Assembly (NCBI GenBank): GCA_046290815.1
Contig: JBKBUF010000003.1
Span: 124,001 to 188,000 of the forward strand
Source of the DNA: JBKBUF01 sp046290815
Lineage (GTDB): Bacteria; Bacteroidota; Bacteroidia; Cytophagales; Cytophagaceae
Direction: 5' to 3'
DNA: 64,000 bases
In this document: piece by piece, positions 18,230 through 27,323 of the stretch
Numbering within the stretch: the first letter of the stretch is position 1
Layout: every line of letters starts with the position of its first letter
Notes under the pieces: generated by a model
Told to the model about the DNA's origin: nothing
Seen by the model: the letters and a program-made list of their open reading frames with translations, nothing else
The model's database searches: none
Program-made: the position numbers and the translations under genes

Positions 18230-21200
18230 TTACTGCCAGCCGCCACCTAATGCTTTGTAGATATTGATCGCAGCATCGTATTGCTTTCTTTTTATTTCAA
18301 TAAGTTCAAGTCGTGATTTCAAAGCATTAGTTCTGGTTATTATTACTTCAAGGTATGTTGCTCTACCGGTCAGGAATAATTCTGACGCTGTTTCAATCGA
18401 ATTTGTCAAAACTCCCACTTCTGAATTTTTAAGTTCATGTATTCGGTTAAGGTTATTGATGTTTGACATCTGATTGTATACTTCCATATATGCATTGATC
18501 ACAATTTTCTGATAATTGTATAATGCCTCGGATTGTCCCGCGGTAGCAGACTTGAATTGAGACCGTATCGCACTGGTGTTGAGAAGCGGTGCCGCCAACC
18601 CTGCCAGAATATTATATGCAAAGGATTGTGGTGAAATAAGAAAGTCAGGGTTGAATGACTGATATCCTAAAAATCCTGTGATGTTTAATGAAGGATAAAA
18701 GGCTGCTCTTGCTGCTTTTACATTTGCTTTCATTGCAATTAATTCCAACTCCGCCTGTCTTACATCCGGTCGTTTGGTCAACAGGTCAGAGGGTATTCCT
18801 GATTTAATTTCTGCAGGAAGATTTTTATTGAAATTATTTTTATTCCTTTTTATTTCCTGCGGATACCTTCCTGCGAGAAAGTTTATGTAATTTTCGGTTT
18901 CAACAATTCTTTGCATAATATTAACTTCAAGCCCTTGTGTATTGTAAAGTTGGGCCTGAAATTGTTTTACAGCTAATTCGTTCGCTCTTCCGGCTTCCTT
19001 CTGAAGTTGTATAATGGATAATTCATTTGACTGGAGTGTTATGGTTTCCCTGATGATTTCAAGTTCCTGATCCAGGGCTAATAGCATATAATAGGAAGAA
19101 GCTATTTCAGCTATAAGATTTGAAAGTAACCAGTTTTTTCCTTCAATGCTGGAAAGATATCTTGCGGATGCTGCTTTTCTTCTGTTTCTTAATTTTCCCC
19201 ATACATCTGCTTCCCATGATGTAACAAGCCCTGCAGAATAGTAAGGCAAATGCTCAGGGACAATCATGTCCCTTGTGATGTTCGGGGAAAACTGAACATC
19301 ATAATTTCCTACACCTTCCTGAGTGTACTTTCCATATTTGGTTTGACCTGCAGATGTACCTATTCCGACAAATGGTAAAGATTGTCCTCTCGCAAACCTT
19401 ACATTGGCTTTTGCAATATTAATTCTTTGATATGCCATTTGAAGATCCTGGTTCCCCTCGACGGCATTGTCTATTAACTGAAGTAATTCGGCGTCTTTAA
19501 AAAAAGTTTTCCAATTGATATCAGCTGCATTTATACTATCAGTTTTATTGTTATAGCTTGAAGGTAATGGTTGGTATAATTCTTTACGCGCATTTTCAGA
19601 GACTTTGCAGGAAGAGAAAAGGATCATTCCCGGTATAATTACTAAAATGGAAAAGTATTTAATTCTCTGAACTATTTTTTTATAGATATGATGGTTTTTT
19701 ATAGTAACAACTGTAAGTTCAGATACAGTTAGTGTTGCAAAAATATAATATAGGCCCGGTATAATTATTATTCCGAAAATGGTACCAAACAGCATTCCCC
19801 CAGCTGCGGCTGTTCCAATAGTTCTGTTTCCTATGGCCCCAGCACCGGAAGCTAGCATTAACGGAATAAGTCCTGCAATGAAGGCAAATGATGTCATAAG
19901 AATAGGCCTCAGTCTGGAAGCAGCACCTTCAATTGCGGCTTCAAGAGGAGTAAGTCCTTCTTTTCTTTTCTGAATTGCAAATTCAACTATCAGAATCGCA
20001 TTTTTTCCTAGTAAGCCTATTAGCATAATCAAGGCTACCTGGGCGTAGATGTTGTTTTCCAGTCCTAACAATAACAAAAGAAAATATGCTCCGAAGATTC
20101 CTGTTGGTAATGATAAGATTACCGGTAGAGGAAGTAAGAAACTTTCATACTGAGCAGCAAGAAGCAGATAAACAAAAATAAGGCATATGATGAAAATATA
20201 AATCGCCTGACTTCCGGAAAGTATTTCGTCTCTTGTTATTCCGGACCATTCATAAGTATAACCTTTAGGCAGCTTTTCTGCAGCAACCTCCTTTATAGCC
20301 TCAATTGCACTTCCGCTACTGTATCCAGGCGATGCTTCTCCGTTGATCATTGCAGCAGTATACATGTTGTATCTGGTTAGTTGTTCGGGTCCGTATACTC
20401 TGTTAATGGTGGTAAATGCAGAGTACGGCACCATTTCACCTACATTATTTTTTACATATAATTTCAGTATGTCTTCCGGCTGTGCACGATATCTGGGGGA
20501 AGCTTGTATCATTACTTTGTACATCAGTCCGAACCTGATAAAATTTGTTACATAGTAACTACCGACTAGTGCCTGCAGATTATCCATTGCAGCTTCAATG
20601 CTTACACCTTTTTGAGCTGCTTTATCATTGTCAACATGGATCAGATATTGAGGGAAACTTGCGTCAAAGCTTGTAAAAGCCGATTGAATTTCGGGACGTT
20701 TATTCAGCGCTTCTAAAAATTCCTTTGTTACGTTTTCCAGATTTTGAAGATTGCCGGAGCCTGTCCTGTCTTGTATTCTGAACTCAAAGCCACTGGCATT
20801 ACCATATCCGGGAACAGGAGGAGGAGGGAAATACTGAATACTTGCATCCTTAATATGCTTTGTTTTTTCCCTTAGTGAATTTATTATTTCATCAACTGTT
20901 TCACTTCTTTCTTTCCATGGTTTAAGACTTATAATTCCCATTCCAAATGAAGCTCCTGCACCTTCTGTCATAAGACTGTATCCGGCAAGTGTGGAAACTG
21001 ACTCGACACTTTTGATATCAAAAGATACTTTCTGAATTTCGTCAATAACATCCTCTGTTCTTTCAAGTGTCGCACCGGACGGGGTTGTTACGTTTACGTA
21101 AAATGTTCCCTGATCTTCTGTCGGAATAAAACCTGAGGGTAAAAATGAACTTACTCCCCATGTGCCAATAAAGAAGAATAACAGAATAGCATAAGTGATA

Positions 21201-22825
21201 AGTCTTCTTGAAATTATCATTTCAATTAACTTCTGATACTTTTGAGAAACCTGAAAATATTTTTTGTTAAACAAGTCAAAAAACCTGGTAATCAGAGTTT
21301 CTTTTTTCTGCAATCCATGATTGTTTTTCAGCATAATAGCGCAGAGTGCGGGGGTAAGTGTAAGCGCATTTACACCTGATATGACAATAGATATTGCCAT
21401 TGTAATAGAAAACTGTCGGTAAAAAACACCTGCAGGACCTGACATAAAGGCTACAGGAATGAATACAGCCGACATAACAAGCGTAATAGCCAGAATGGCT
21501 CCGCTTATTTCATTCATGGCAGCAATTGTAGCTTCTTTTGGTTTGAGATGCTCAAGTTCCATCTTGCTATGCACCGCTTCCACCACTACTATAGCATTAT
21601 CGATTACGATTCCTATAGCTAAAACAAGAGCGAATAATGTAAGGAGGTTAATAGAGAAACCGAATAACTGCATAAAGAAAAATGTACCAATCAAAGAAAC
21701 AGGTACCGCAAGAGCAGGTATTAAGGTTGATCTGAAATCCTGGAGGAAGATAAAAACAACCAGCGCTACTAAGATAAATGCTTCAATAAGAGTTTTGATT
21801 ACTTCATGAATGGATGCATCTAAAAATCGGGAAACATCATAGCTGATAGTGTAATCAATGCCATAGGGAAATGTTGTAGCTTTTAACTCTGCCATTTTAA
21901 GCTTTACATTTTCTATAACTTCGCTGGCGTTGGATCCAGGCCTTTGTTTCAGAAGTATTGCGGCAGAAGCTTTTCCATTTTGTTTCGACAAAATGTCATA
22001 GGCAAGAGAACCGAACTCAATTTCTGCTATGTCCTTTAGTCGTAATATTTCCCCCTGCGATGAAGCCTTGATTACTATGTTTTCATACTGCTCTTTTTGA
22101 GTATATTTTCCTGTGTATTTAAGTACATATTGAAGAGATTGAGCTTTCCGCCCGGAACTTTCTCCGATTTTTCCCGGTGCGGCTTCCACATTTTGACTTC
22201 TGAGCGCTTTAATTACATCATCTGCAGAAACCTCATAGATGGTCATGCGGTCAGGTTTTAACCATATTCGCATTGAATACTTTCGTTGACCCATCAGGTC
22301 AGCAAATCCAACTCCATCTATTCTTTTTAATTCTGAAAGAACATTGATGTCTGCAAAGTTGTAAATAAATTTTTCATCTATAGTGCTGTCAGTACTTATA
22401 AGATTTAAATACATCAGCATAGCATTCACTTCTTTTTCTGTCTGAACTCCCGCTTTAATTACCTCCTCAGGTAATTCATCCAGTACAGTAGATACCCGGT
22501 TTTGAACATTCACAGCAGCAATATCCGGATCCGTCCCTACCTTAAAGTATATTTGAATGATACTGGTACCATCATTTCCTGAAACAGAAGTCATGTAAGT
22601 CATTCCGGGCACACCATTAATAGCTCTTTCTAGTGGTGTTACAACTGCTTTGGAACATACCTCTGCGTTAGCGCCAGTATACTTGGTTGTTACTGTAACT
22701 GCGGGAGGAGCAATATCCGGATACTGAGTTACCGGCAATTGAATCATTGCTAATACACCCAGCAGAGTAATGATGAGAGATATTACTATCGAAAGAACCG
22801 GTCTGTGAATGAATCCAGTGAACAT
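18230..22825 (-). CDS. RND efflux pump fused to a NodT-type outer-membrane lipoprotein
   Basis: One uninterrupted frame of 1531 residues. Residues 1 to about 1040 are a complete HAE-1 (AcrB/MexB-like) proton-driven pump: the N-terminal IQLPVTQYPDIAPPAV region, TM4 motif GIVIDNAIVVVEAV (residues 409-410 are D-N; AcrB has D-D at 407-408), and TM10 GKNAILIVEFA with the conserved Lys. A basic linker, a hydrophobic stretch and a lipobox-like FSSC (Cys 1073, codon 19607-19609) follow. Residues 1073-1531 are a full-length NodT/OprM-type OMF with the duplicated coiled-coil repeat region. No in-frame ATG, GTG or TTG lies just upstream of the OMF signal segment, so a separate OMF gene is unlikely. The adaptor gene lies 19 bp upstream. 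Confidence 0.93.
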   Translation of the reverse strand: MFTGFIHRPVLSIVISLIITLLGVLAMIQLPVTQYPDIAPPAVTVTTKYTGANAEVCSKAVVTPLERAINGVPGMTYMTSVSGNDGTSIIQIYFKVGTDPDIAAVNVQNRVSTVLDELPEEVIKAGVQTEKEVNAMLMYLNLISTDSTIDEKFIYNFADINVLSELKRIDGVGFADLMGQRKYSMRIWLKPDRMTIYEVSADDVIKALRSQNVEAAPGKIGESSGRKAQSLQYVLKYTGKYTQKEQYENIVIKASSQGEILRLKDIAEIEFGSLAYDILSKQNGKASAAILLKQRPGSNASEVIENVKLKMAELKATTFPYGIDYTISYDVSRFLDASIHEVIKTLIEAFILVALVVFIFLQDFRSTLIPALAVPVSLIGTFFFMQLFGFSINLLTLFALVLAIGIVIDNAIVVVEAVHSKMELEHLKPKEATIAAMNEISGAILAITLVMSAVFIPVAFMSGPAGVFYRQFSITMAISIVISGVNALTLTPALCAIMLKNNHGLQKKETLITRFFDLFNKKYFQVSQKYQKLIEMIISRRLITYAILLFFFIGTWGVSSFLPSGFIPTEDQGTFYVNVTTPSGATLERTEDVIDEIQKVSFDIKSVESVSTLAGYSLMTEGAGASFGMGIISLKPWKERSETVDEIINSLREKTKHIKDASIQYFPPPPVPGYGNASGFEFRIQDRTGSGNLQNLENVTKEFLEALNKRPEIQSAFTSFDASFPQYLIHVDNDKAAQKGVSIEAAMDNLQALVGSYYVTNFIRFGLMYKVMIQASPRYRAQPEDILKLYVKNNVGEMVPYSAFTTINRVYGPEQLTRYNMYTAAMINGEASPGYSSGSAIEAIKEVAAEKLPKGYTYEWSGITRDEILSGSQAIYIFIICLIFVYLLLAAQYESFLLPLPVILSLPTGIFGAYFLLLLLGLENNIYAQVALIMLIGLLGKNAILIVEFAIQKRKEGLTPLEAAIEGAASRLRPILMTSFAFIAGLIPLMLASGAGAIGNRTIGTAAAGGMLFGTIFGIIIIPGLYYIFATLTVSELTVVTIKNHHIYKKIVQRIKYFSILVIIPGMILFSSCKVSENARKELYQPLPSSYNNKTDSINAADINWKTFFKDAELLQLIDNAVEGNQDLQMAYQRINIAKANVRFARGQSLPFVGIGTSAGQTKYGKYTQEGVGNYDVQFSPNITRDMIVPEHLPYYSAGLVTSWEADVWGKLRNRRKAASARYLSSIEGKNWLLSNLIAEIASSYYMLLALDQELEIIRETITLQSNELSIIQLQKEAGRANELAVKQFQAQLYNTQGLEVNIMQRIVETENYINFLAGRYPQEIKRNKNNFNKNLPAEIKSGIPSDLLTKRPDVRQAELELIAMKANVKAARAAFYPSLNITGFLGYQSFNPDFLISPQSFAYNILAGLAAPLLNTSAIRSQFKSATAGQSEALYNYQKIVINAYMEVYNQMSNINNLNRIHELKNSEVGVLTNSIETASELFLTGRATYLEVIITRTNALKSRLELIEIKRKQYDAAINIYKALGGGWQ

Positions 22826-22844
22826 TATATTTTCTTAGGAAAGG

Positions 22845-23963
22845 TTATTGGTTTGAAAGTTGACGGATTATTTGTCTGAGAGGAATTATTTTAGGTGTAA
22901 TCTCCTTTCCCGGTTTAAGATCCTGTAGACCTTCATAAACGATTTTATCATTTTCATGCAGGCCCGACTCAAGTATATATAAATGCGGTATCCTCAGTTT
23001 CGGTGTAACTGATTTTATTTGCAGGACATTTTTCTCATCAATTGCGTAGACAAATATTTTGTCCTGGATTTCAAATGTACTTTTCTGCGGAATTATCAGG
23101 GCATGTGTGACTTTTTGTTTAAGTCTGACTTTCCCGCTTGAACCGTGCTTTAATATTTTTTGTGGATTGGGAAAACGGGCCCTGAAAGCAATACTTCCTG
23201 TGACATGGTCTATTTCTCCTTCTATTGTCTCAATAACCCCTTTATCTGTATGGTCAGTATTATTGGCCAGGACCAATGTTACCTGATTATTTTTTTCGGA
23301 TTCTTTTCTGTTCGCCGCAAATTCCAGGTATTCTTTTTCCGATACGTTGAAATATGCAAATATTTCATGGTTATCGGAAATGGTTGTTAAAAGCGTGCCT
23401 TCATCGATCAAACTTCCGATTTTATTAGGGATTCTGTCTATTATGCCATCAAAAGGTGCTTTTATTTCTGTAAATGCAAGTTTCAGCATTGCACTTACTT
23501 CATGTGATTTTGCCTCCTCGATTTTTGCATTCAAAGCATCATATTTTGATTGAGTCATTTCCAATTCTGTTTTGGAAACCACATTTTTTTCAACCAATGT
23601 TCTTACATTTTGCAACTCAAGCTCAGCTGCCTTTGCTTCAGCGATAGCGCTTTTCAGGTTTGCCTTTGCTTTTAATAAATCTTCTTTGTATTCCTGGCTA
23701 CTGATGCTAAATAGAGTTTGGCCTTTTGTAACAGTTTGGCCTTCGTCAACATGAATGGCTTCAATGTATCCTTTTACCCTTGCTCTTACCTCAACATTTT
23801 TTACTGCATGGATGTCTGCAACATATTCTTTGACGAAAAATGTATCTATCAAAATAGGTGATGTAACTGTAAACTCATCAGGGTTTGCTTTTTTCTCTTT
23901 GTTAAAGCAAGAGCTAATGAGAATTGTAAGAAATAAATATAAAATAAGGTTTTTATTCACCAT
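22845..23963 (-). CDS. RND efflux periplasmic adaptor (membrane fusion protein), lipoprotein
   Basis: A 372-residue adaptor bridging the RND pump and the outer-membrane channel. It has a type II signal peptide (lipobox ILISSC, Cys at about residue 19) and then the lipoyl-like half (EVRARVKGYIEAIHVDEGQTV), a coiled-coil hairpin (about 85-145), the second lipoyl half (IKAPFDGIIDRIP) and a beta-barrel domain ending with an HENDKIVYEGLQDL strand. It is the first gene of the efflux operon, followed by the pump-channel fusion. No TetR or AraC regulator is adjacent. Confidence 0.94.
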   Translation of the reverse strand: MVNKNLILYLFLTILISSCFNKEKKANPDEFTVTSPILIDTFFVKEYVADIHAVKNVEVRARVKGYIEAIHVDEGQTVTKGQTLFSISSQEYKEDLLKAKANLKSAIAEAKAAELELQNVRTLVEKNVVSKTELEMTQSKYDALNAKIEEAKSHEVSAMLKLAFTEIKAPFDGIIDRIPNKIGSLIDEGTLLTTISDNHEIFAYFNVSEKEYLEFAANRKESEKNNQVTLVLANNTDHTDKGVIETIEGEIDHVTGSIAFRARFPNPQKILKHGSSGKVRLKQKVTHALIIPQKSTFEIQDKIFVYAIDEKNVLQIKSVTPKLRIPHLYILESGLHENDKIVYEGLQDLKPGKEITPKIIPLRQIIRQLSNQ

Positions 23964-24314
23964 ATCAGGGATTAATTAATTGTATTATTTTAATATTTTA
24001 TCATTCCCGGAAGTACTAATCACAGGTTAATTTATTAGTAAAATTCAATTTTAATTGGGTTTTAATGTAATAAACCTGTGTAAAAAGTTAAATTTGCTAG
24101 GGTTTTTTCAAGATTTGATATAAATATACGAAAATATTTCTATTGGAATAGGTAAATTTTAATTTAATTTTAATTCTAATTAATGAACGATTAAAATATA
24201 CTTTTTTGAAGTTTATTTCCCTAAAGATCATTTTTAGGGATTTATTGCACATATTTGTAATAAGAAAATTTTTTCCGGGAGAATTGTTTTACCGGATTTC
24301 AACCAAAATTTCTA
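23964..24314. other. 351-bp AT-rich intergenic region with two inverted repeats
   Basis: It separates the divergent efflux operon and glycosyltransferase gene. No ORF or RNA gene is visible. Two inverted repeats stand out: CACAGGTT (24021-24028) with AACCTGTG (24073-24080), on the efflux side, and TCCCTAAA with TTTAGGGA (24218-24240), on the other. Both could be operators or terminator-like structures. CATATTTG near 24249 resembles a -7 box of the plus-strand gene, but no clear -33 partner was found. Confidence 0.5.
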
Positions 24315-25229
24315 ATGACATCACAGAATAAATACCTTGTTTATCAGGCTTTTGGACATATTGAAAATATTTATGAGTCTGTCTTTTCAATAATTTCAGT
24401 ATTTCAAAAGCATTCACCGGAATCAATACAAGTAATTGTTTACACTGACCAGCCAGCTTATTTTAATTACATTTTCGGCAGCAGAGTCAAGTGTGAAATT
24501 ATTAACCAGACGATCATAGAAAATTGGCTGGGGAAAGTACCTTTTATTCATAGAATTAAAATTGAAATCCTTAAAGATTTCTGTTCCAAATATTCTGGAA
24601 TTGTTCTTTATATGGATTCTGATACTTATATATTAAAAGGTTTCGATCAGATTTTTTCTGATTTAGAGAAGCCTGGAGTCTTTTATATGCACGAATTTGA
24701 AGGTACGCTGGAAGGAAAACCTAACCCGGTAATCAGAAGGGCTTATAATTATACTTCACAAAATCTGGTAGAAACAGATGAAGGAAGATTTGAAATACCC
24801 GGGGAAACTCAAATGTGGAATGCAGGGGTTTTAGGTTTTCGCACTTCCGATAAGGATATTCTTGAAAAGGTTCTTAAGCTGACAGATTATATTTATCCCC
24901 GTTTTATTTCACACATTGTAGAGCAAATGTCATTCTCCTATTATTTTCAGAAAGAAGGAATAGTTAAAGGAGCAAATGATGAAGTTTTGCATTATTGGTC
25001 TTTTAAAGAATTTCGTCAGATCCTGGTACATTATTTTATTATGTATCCTAATAAAAATTACAAGTTTTACTCAAGTACTATGGGCAAAATTCCTTTAGAG
25101 AAAATGATGAAAGAGAAGCAGTATTATGAAGGACTTCCTTTTTTCAAAAAAACTGTTAAAAAAGTAACCGGAAAGAGATGGAAATTACCTAAGTACTCTT
25201 TTTCAGCAGGAAATTATGTTGCCAAATGA
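24315..25229 (+). CDS. GT-A-type glycosyltransferase (GT8-like)
   Basis: A 304-residue cytoplasmic protein without signal peptide. It shows a nucleotide-sugar-binding N-terminus and a DxD motif in VLYMDSDTYIL (about residues 97-107), followed by MWNAGVLGF (about 168), a pattern of retaining GT8-like transferases in which Asn/Gly line the acceptor pocket. Donor and acceptor are unknown. The neighbour is an LPS heptosyltransferase-like gene on the opposite strand, so surface-glycan synthesis is the likely setting. Its 3' end overlaps that gene by 16 bp. Confidence 0.82.
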   Translation: MTSQNKYLVYQAFGHIENIYESVFSIISVFQKHSPESIQVIVYTDQPAYFNYIFGSRVKCEIINQTIIENWLGKVPFIHRIKIEILKDFCSKYSGIVLYMDSDTYILKGFDQIFSDLEKPGVFYMHEFEGTLEGKPNPVIRRAYNYTSQNLVETDEGRFEIPGETQMWNAGVLGFRTSDKDILEKVLKLTDYIYPRFISHIVEQMSFSYYFQKEGIVKGANDEVLHYWSFKEFRQILVHYFIMYPNKNYKFYSSTMGKIPLEKMMKEKQYYEGLPFFKKTVKKVTGKRWKLPKYSFSAGNYVAK

Positions 25230-26242
25230 GTCGCTTTTATTTCCTGATAAACCTCATAAAGTCTTTTTGCAGAAATATTATTTGCACATTTAAAATGACC
25301 TTCAGGGCATTCTTTAAAACCATGGAGGTTGCAGGGTTTGCAATGGAGTTTTTCTTCTGTTTGTATAACTCTGGAAAACTCAGATAAGGGTCCGAAACCA
25401 AATTCAGGTACAGTCGAACAAAATACTGAACAGACTGGCGCATTGGTAGCAGAAGCTAAGTGAAGCGGGCCGGAATCATTGACATAGTTTAATTCCGCAT
25501 CTTTAATCAATGCAGCAGATTGTAATAAGCTAAGTTTTCCCGCAAGGTTTGACACGTTGTTGTTTGAACTTGAATTTTTAATTTCTTCGCAAAGTGAGAA
25601 GTCACCAGGACCTCCGATAAGAAAAATTTTTATGTTATCGTTGCTGAGAAAATCTAATAACTCAACCCATTTTCCTGCCGGGAATTGTTTAGTAAACCAT
25701 ACTGAAGCAGGAGCAATAGTTATATACCTGGTTTCTTTATATTTTTCGATTTTCTCAAGATCAAATGCTGTCGGATAGATTCTGGGAGGAAAGAAACTAT
25801 TATCTGTGAAAGGTTCAATCAGTTTTAAATTTCTTTTAGTTTCATGCTCTCCATCTTCACCTATTACATGTTTTACTTTGTGGTTATAGCAAAAGGAAAA
25901 GGGATTTTTGTCGAATCCTGTTTTTGTTTTTGCACCTGACAAGAGCATAAAAATACCCGAGCTTCCGAAACGGTGCATATTGACTGCCAGGTCATATTTT
26001 TCATGACGGATTTTTTTTATAATGGCAATCAGGCTTTTTACTTTCTGCTTTTTATCAAAGACAATCAGGTTTCTTATATAGGGATGGTTAACTAGTACCG
26101 ATTCGTTACCTTTTTTTAAAATAAAATCTATTTCTGCGTCCGGGAAATTATAGTGTAGCTTTTCAATTAATGGGGTTGCAAGAACAACATCCCCCAGGAA
26201 AGCTGTCTGAATCAGTAATATATTTTTTATTGTCTTTTTCAA
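25214..26242 (-). CDS. Glycosyltransferase family 9 (LPS heptosyltransferase-like)
   Basis: A 342-residue GT-B enzyme of family GT9, which usually transfers ADP-heptose to the LPS inner core at the cytoplasmic face of the inner membrane. Family features: N-terminal LLIQTAFLGDVVLATPLIEKL with the conserved Asp, IAPASVWFTKQFPAGKW and FLIGGPGDFSLC, and the donor-site motif NDSGPLHLASATNAPV. A late Cys-rich segment (CKPCNLHGFKEC) is common in Bacteroidetes GT9 proteins. Sugar specificity is not decided by sequence. It overlaps the convergent glycosyltransferase by 16 bp. Confidence 0.9.
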   Translation of the reverse strand: MKKTIKNILLIQTAFLGDVVLATPLIEKLHYNFPDAEIDFILKKGNESVLVNHPYIRNLIVFDKKQKVKSLIAIIKKIRHEKYDLAVNMHRFGSSGIFMLLSGAKTKTGFDKNPFSFCYNHKVKHVIGEDGEHETKRNLKLIEPFTDNSFFPPRIYPTAFDLEKIEKYKETRYITIAPASVWFTKQFPAGKWVELLDFLSNDNIKIFLIGGPGDFSLCEEIKNSSSNNNVSNLAGKLSLLQSAALIKDAELNYVNDSGPLHLASATNAPVCSVFCSTVPEFGFGPLSEFSRVIQTEEKLHCKPCNLHGFKECPEGHFKCANNISAKRLYEVYQEIKATHLAT

Positions 26243-26345
26243 GAGGAATAATTGTATGGCAATTTACTATTTTTTAAAACGCTCTCCTAATGGCTTTAAT
26301 ATCCGTAATCAACAAATCAGGGAGAGAGATTGTTATTTTAAAAAT

Positions 26346-26350
26346 GGAGG
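26346..26350 (+). promoter_or_regulatory. Shine-Dalgarno-like GGAGG before Ku
   Basis: GGAGG lies 6 bp upstream of the Ku ATG, an ideal spacing. Most other genes in the window lack such a site, as is normal in Bacteroidetes, so this one stands out. It supports the chosen start. Confidence 0.5.
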
Positions 26351-26356
26351 TTAGAG

Positions 26357-27226
26357 ATGAGAGCGATCTGGACGGGTGCAATTAGTTTCGGGCTGGTTAA
26401 TATTCCGGTTAAGTTGTATAGTGCGAGCGGAGATAACAAACTGGATCTGGATATGCTTTCCAAAGAAGATCTTGCTCCGATCAGGTATGCCAAAATATCA
26501 ACCTCAACCGGGCAGGAAATTGAATTCAAAGACATTGTAAAGGGCTACGAGATTGAAAAGGGACAGTATGTTATCCTTGATGATGAAGATTTTAAGAAAG
26601 CAAATGCCAGAAAAACCCGAACCATAGAAATTCTGGACTTTGTATTGGAGGAAGAAATTGATCCTGTTTACTATGAGAAGCCTTACTATCTGGAACCGGA
26701 TAAGAATTCAGAAAGGCCATATGCATTATTGCGTGAGGCATTAAGAGACTCCAAAAAAGTAGGAATTGCCAATTATGTATTGAGAAACAAAGAGCATATA
26801 GCTGTGATCAAACCTATGGGTGATGTGATAGTTTTGAATCAGCTAAGGTTTCATGCTGATATTCGAGATTATAATCAACTCAACCTTCCCGGTAAGGATA
26901 TATTAAAGAAAAATGAAAAGGAAATGGCGTTGAAACTGATTGATCAGCTTACTCAGGAGTTTAATCCTTCAAGGTTTCAAGATACATATACTGAGGAATT
27001 GAAGAGTATTATTGAGGCAAAAGCAAAAGGTAAACCATTTGAGTCGAAAACTACTGCGCCAGAACCTACTCATGTCAAAGATCTGATGGATACTTTAAAG
27101 GCAAGTCTGGAGGCCATGAAGGATAAGAAGCCTGAATCACGTCCTGCAGTGAAAAGCGGAAAGCAGAAAGCTGAAAGCGGGAAGGCCAGGAGTACTTCCG
27201 GAAGGAAGAAAAAGGCTACGGAGTGA
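26357..27226 (+). CDS. ku: Ku protein, NHEJ DNA end-binding
   Basis: Bacterial Ku homodimers thread onto double-strand break ends and recruit LigD for non-homologous end joining. The frame starts with the diagnostic MRAIWTGAISFGLVNIPVKLY and contains IVKGYEIEKGQYVIL and EKPYYLEPDKNSERPYALL of the bridge/barrel region. The C-terminal ~50 residues are Lys/Ser-rich, a basic tail known in bacterial Ku to assist DNA binding and threading. At 289 residues it is of normal size. LigD follows on the same strand after a 97-bp gap that is filled by an octad inverted-repeat element. Confidence 0.96.
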   Translation: MRAIWTGAISFGLVNIPVKLYSASGDNKLDLDMLSKEDLAPIRYAKISTSTGQEIEFKDIVKGYEIEKGQYVILDDEDFKKANARKTRTIEILDFVLEEEIDPVYYEKPYYLEPDKNSERPYALLREALRDSKKVGIANYVLRNKEHIAVIKPMGDVIVLNQLRFHADIRDYNQLNLPGKDILKKNEKEMALKLIDQLTQEFNPSRFQDTYTEELKSIIEAKAKGKPFESKTTAPEPTHVKDLMDTLKASLEAMKDKKPESRPAVKSGKQKAESGKARSTSGRKKKATE

Positions 27227-27228
27227 TC

Positions 27229-27316
27229 GTGTTCAGGTGTTAGCGTTTTAAAGTGTTCAGATAAAATTTTCTGCGCCCTAACACCTTAACACATGAACGC
27301 CTTAACATTTTAACAC
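27229..27316 (+). repeat. Octad inverted-repeat element between ku and ligD
   Basis: The left arm (27229-27260) has four in-phase 8-bp units: GTGTTCAG, GTGTTAGC, GTTTTAAA, GTGTTCAG. The right arm (27277-27316) has five: CCTAACAC, CTTAACAC, ATGAACGC, CTTAACAT, TTTAACAC. The unit consensus of the right arm (NNTAACAC) is the complement of the left (GTGTTANN), so a long imperfect hairpin with a 16-nt loop can form. It has the design of the heptad elements with an 8-bp period. Confidence 0.85.
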
Positions 27317-27323
27317 AATTCAT

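Noticed and set aside
19590..19745. Possible start of a separate outer-membrane factor gene inside the RND frame
   Set aside because: No in-frame ATG, GTG or TTG occurs just before the signal-like segment; the only ATG (residues GMILFSSC) would leave a signal peptide of only about six residues.
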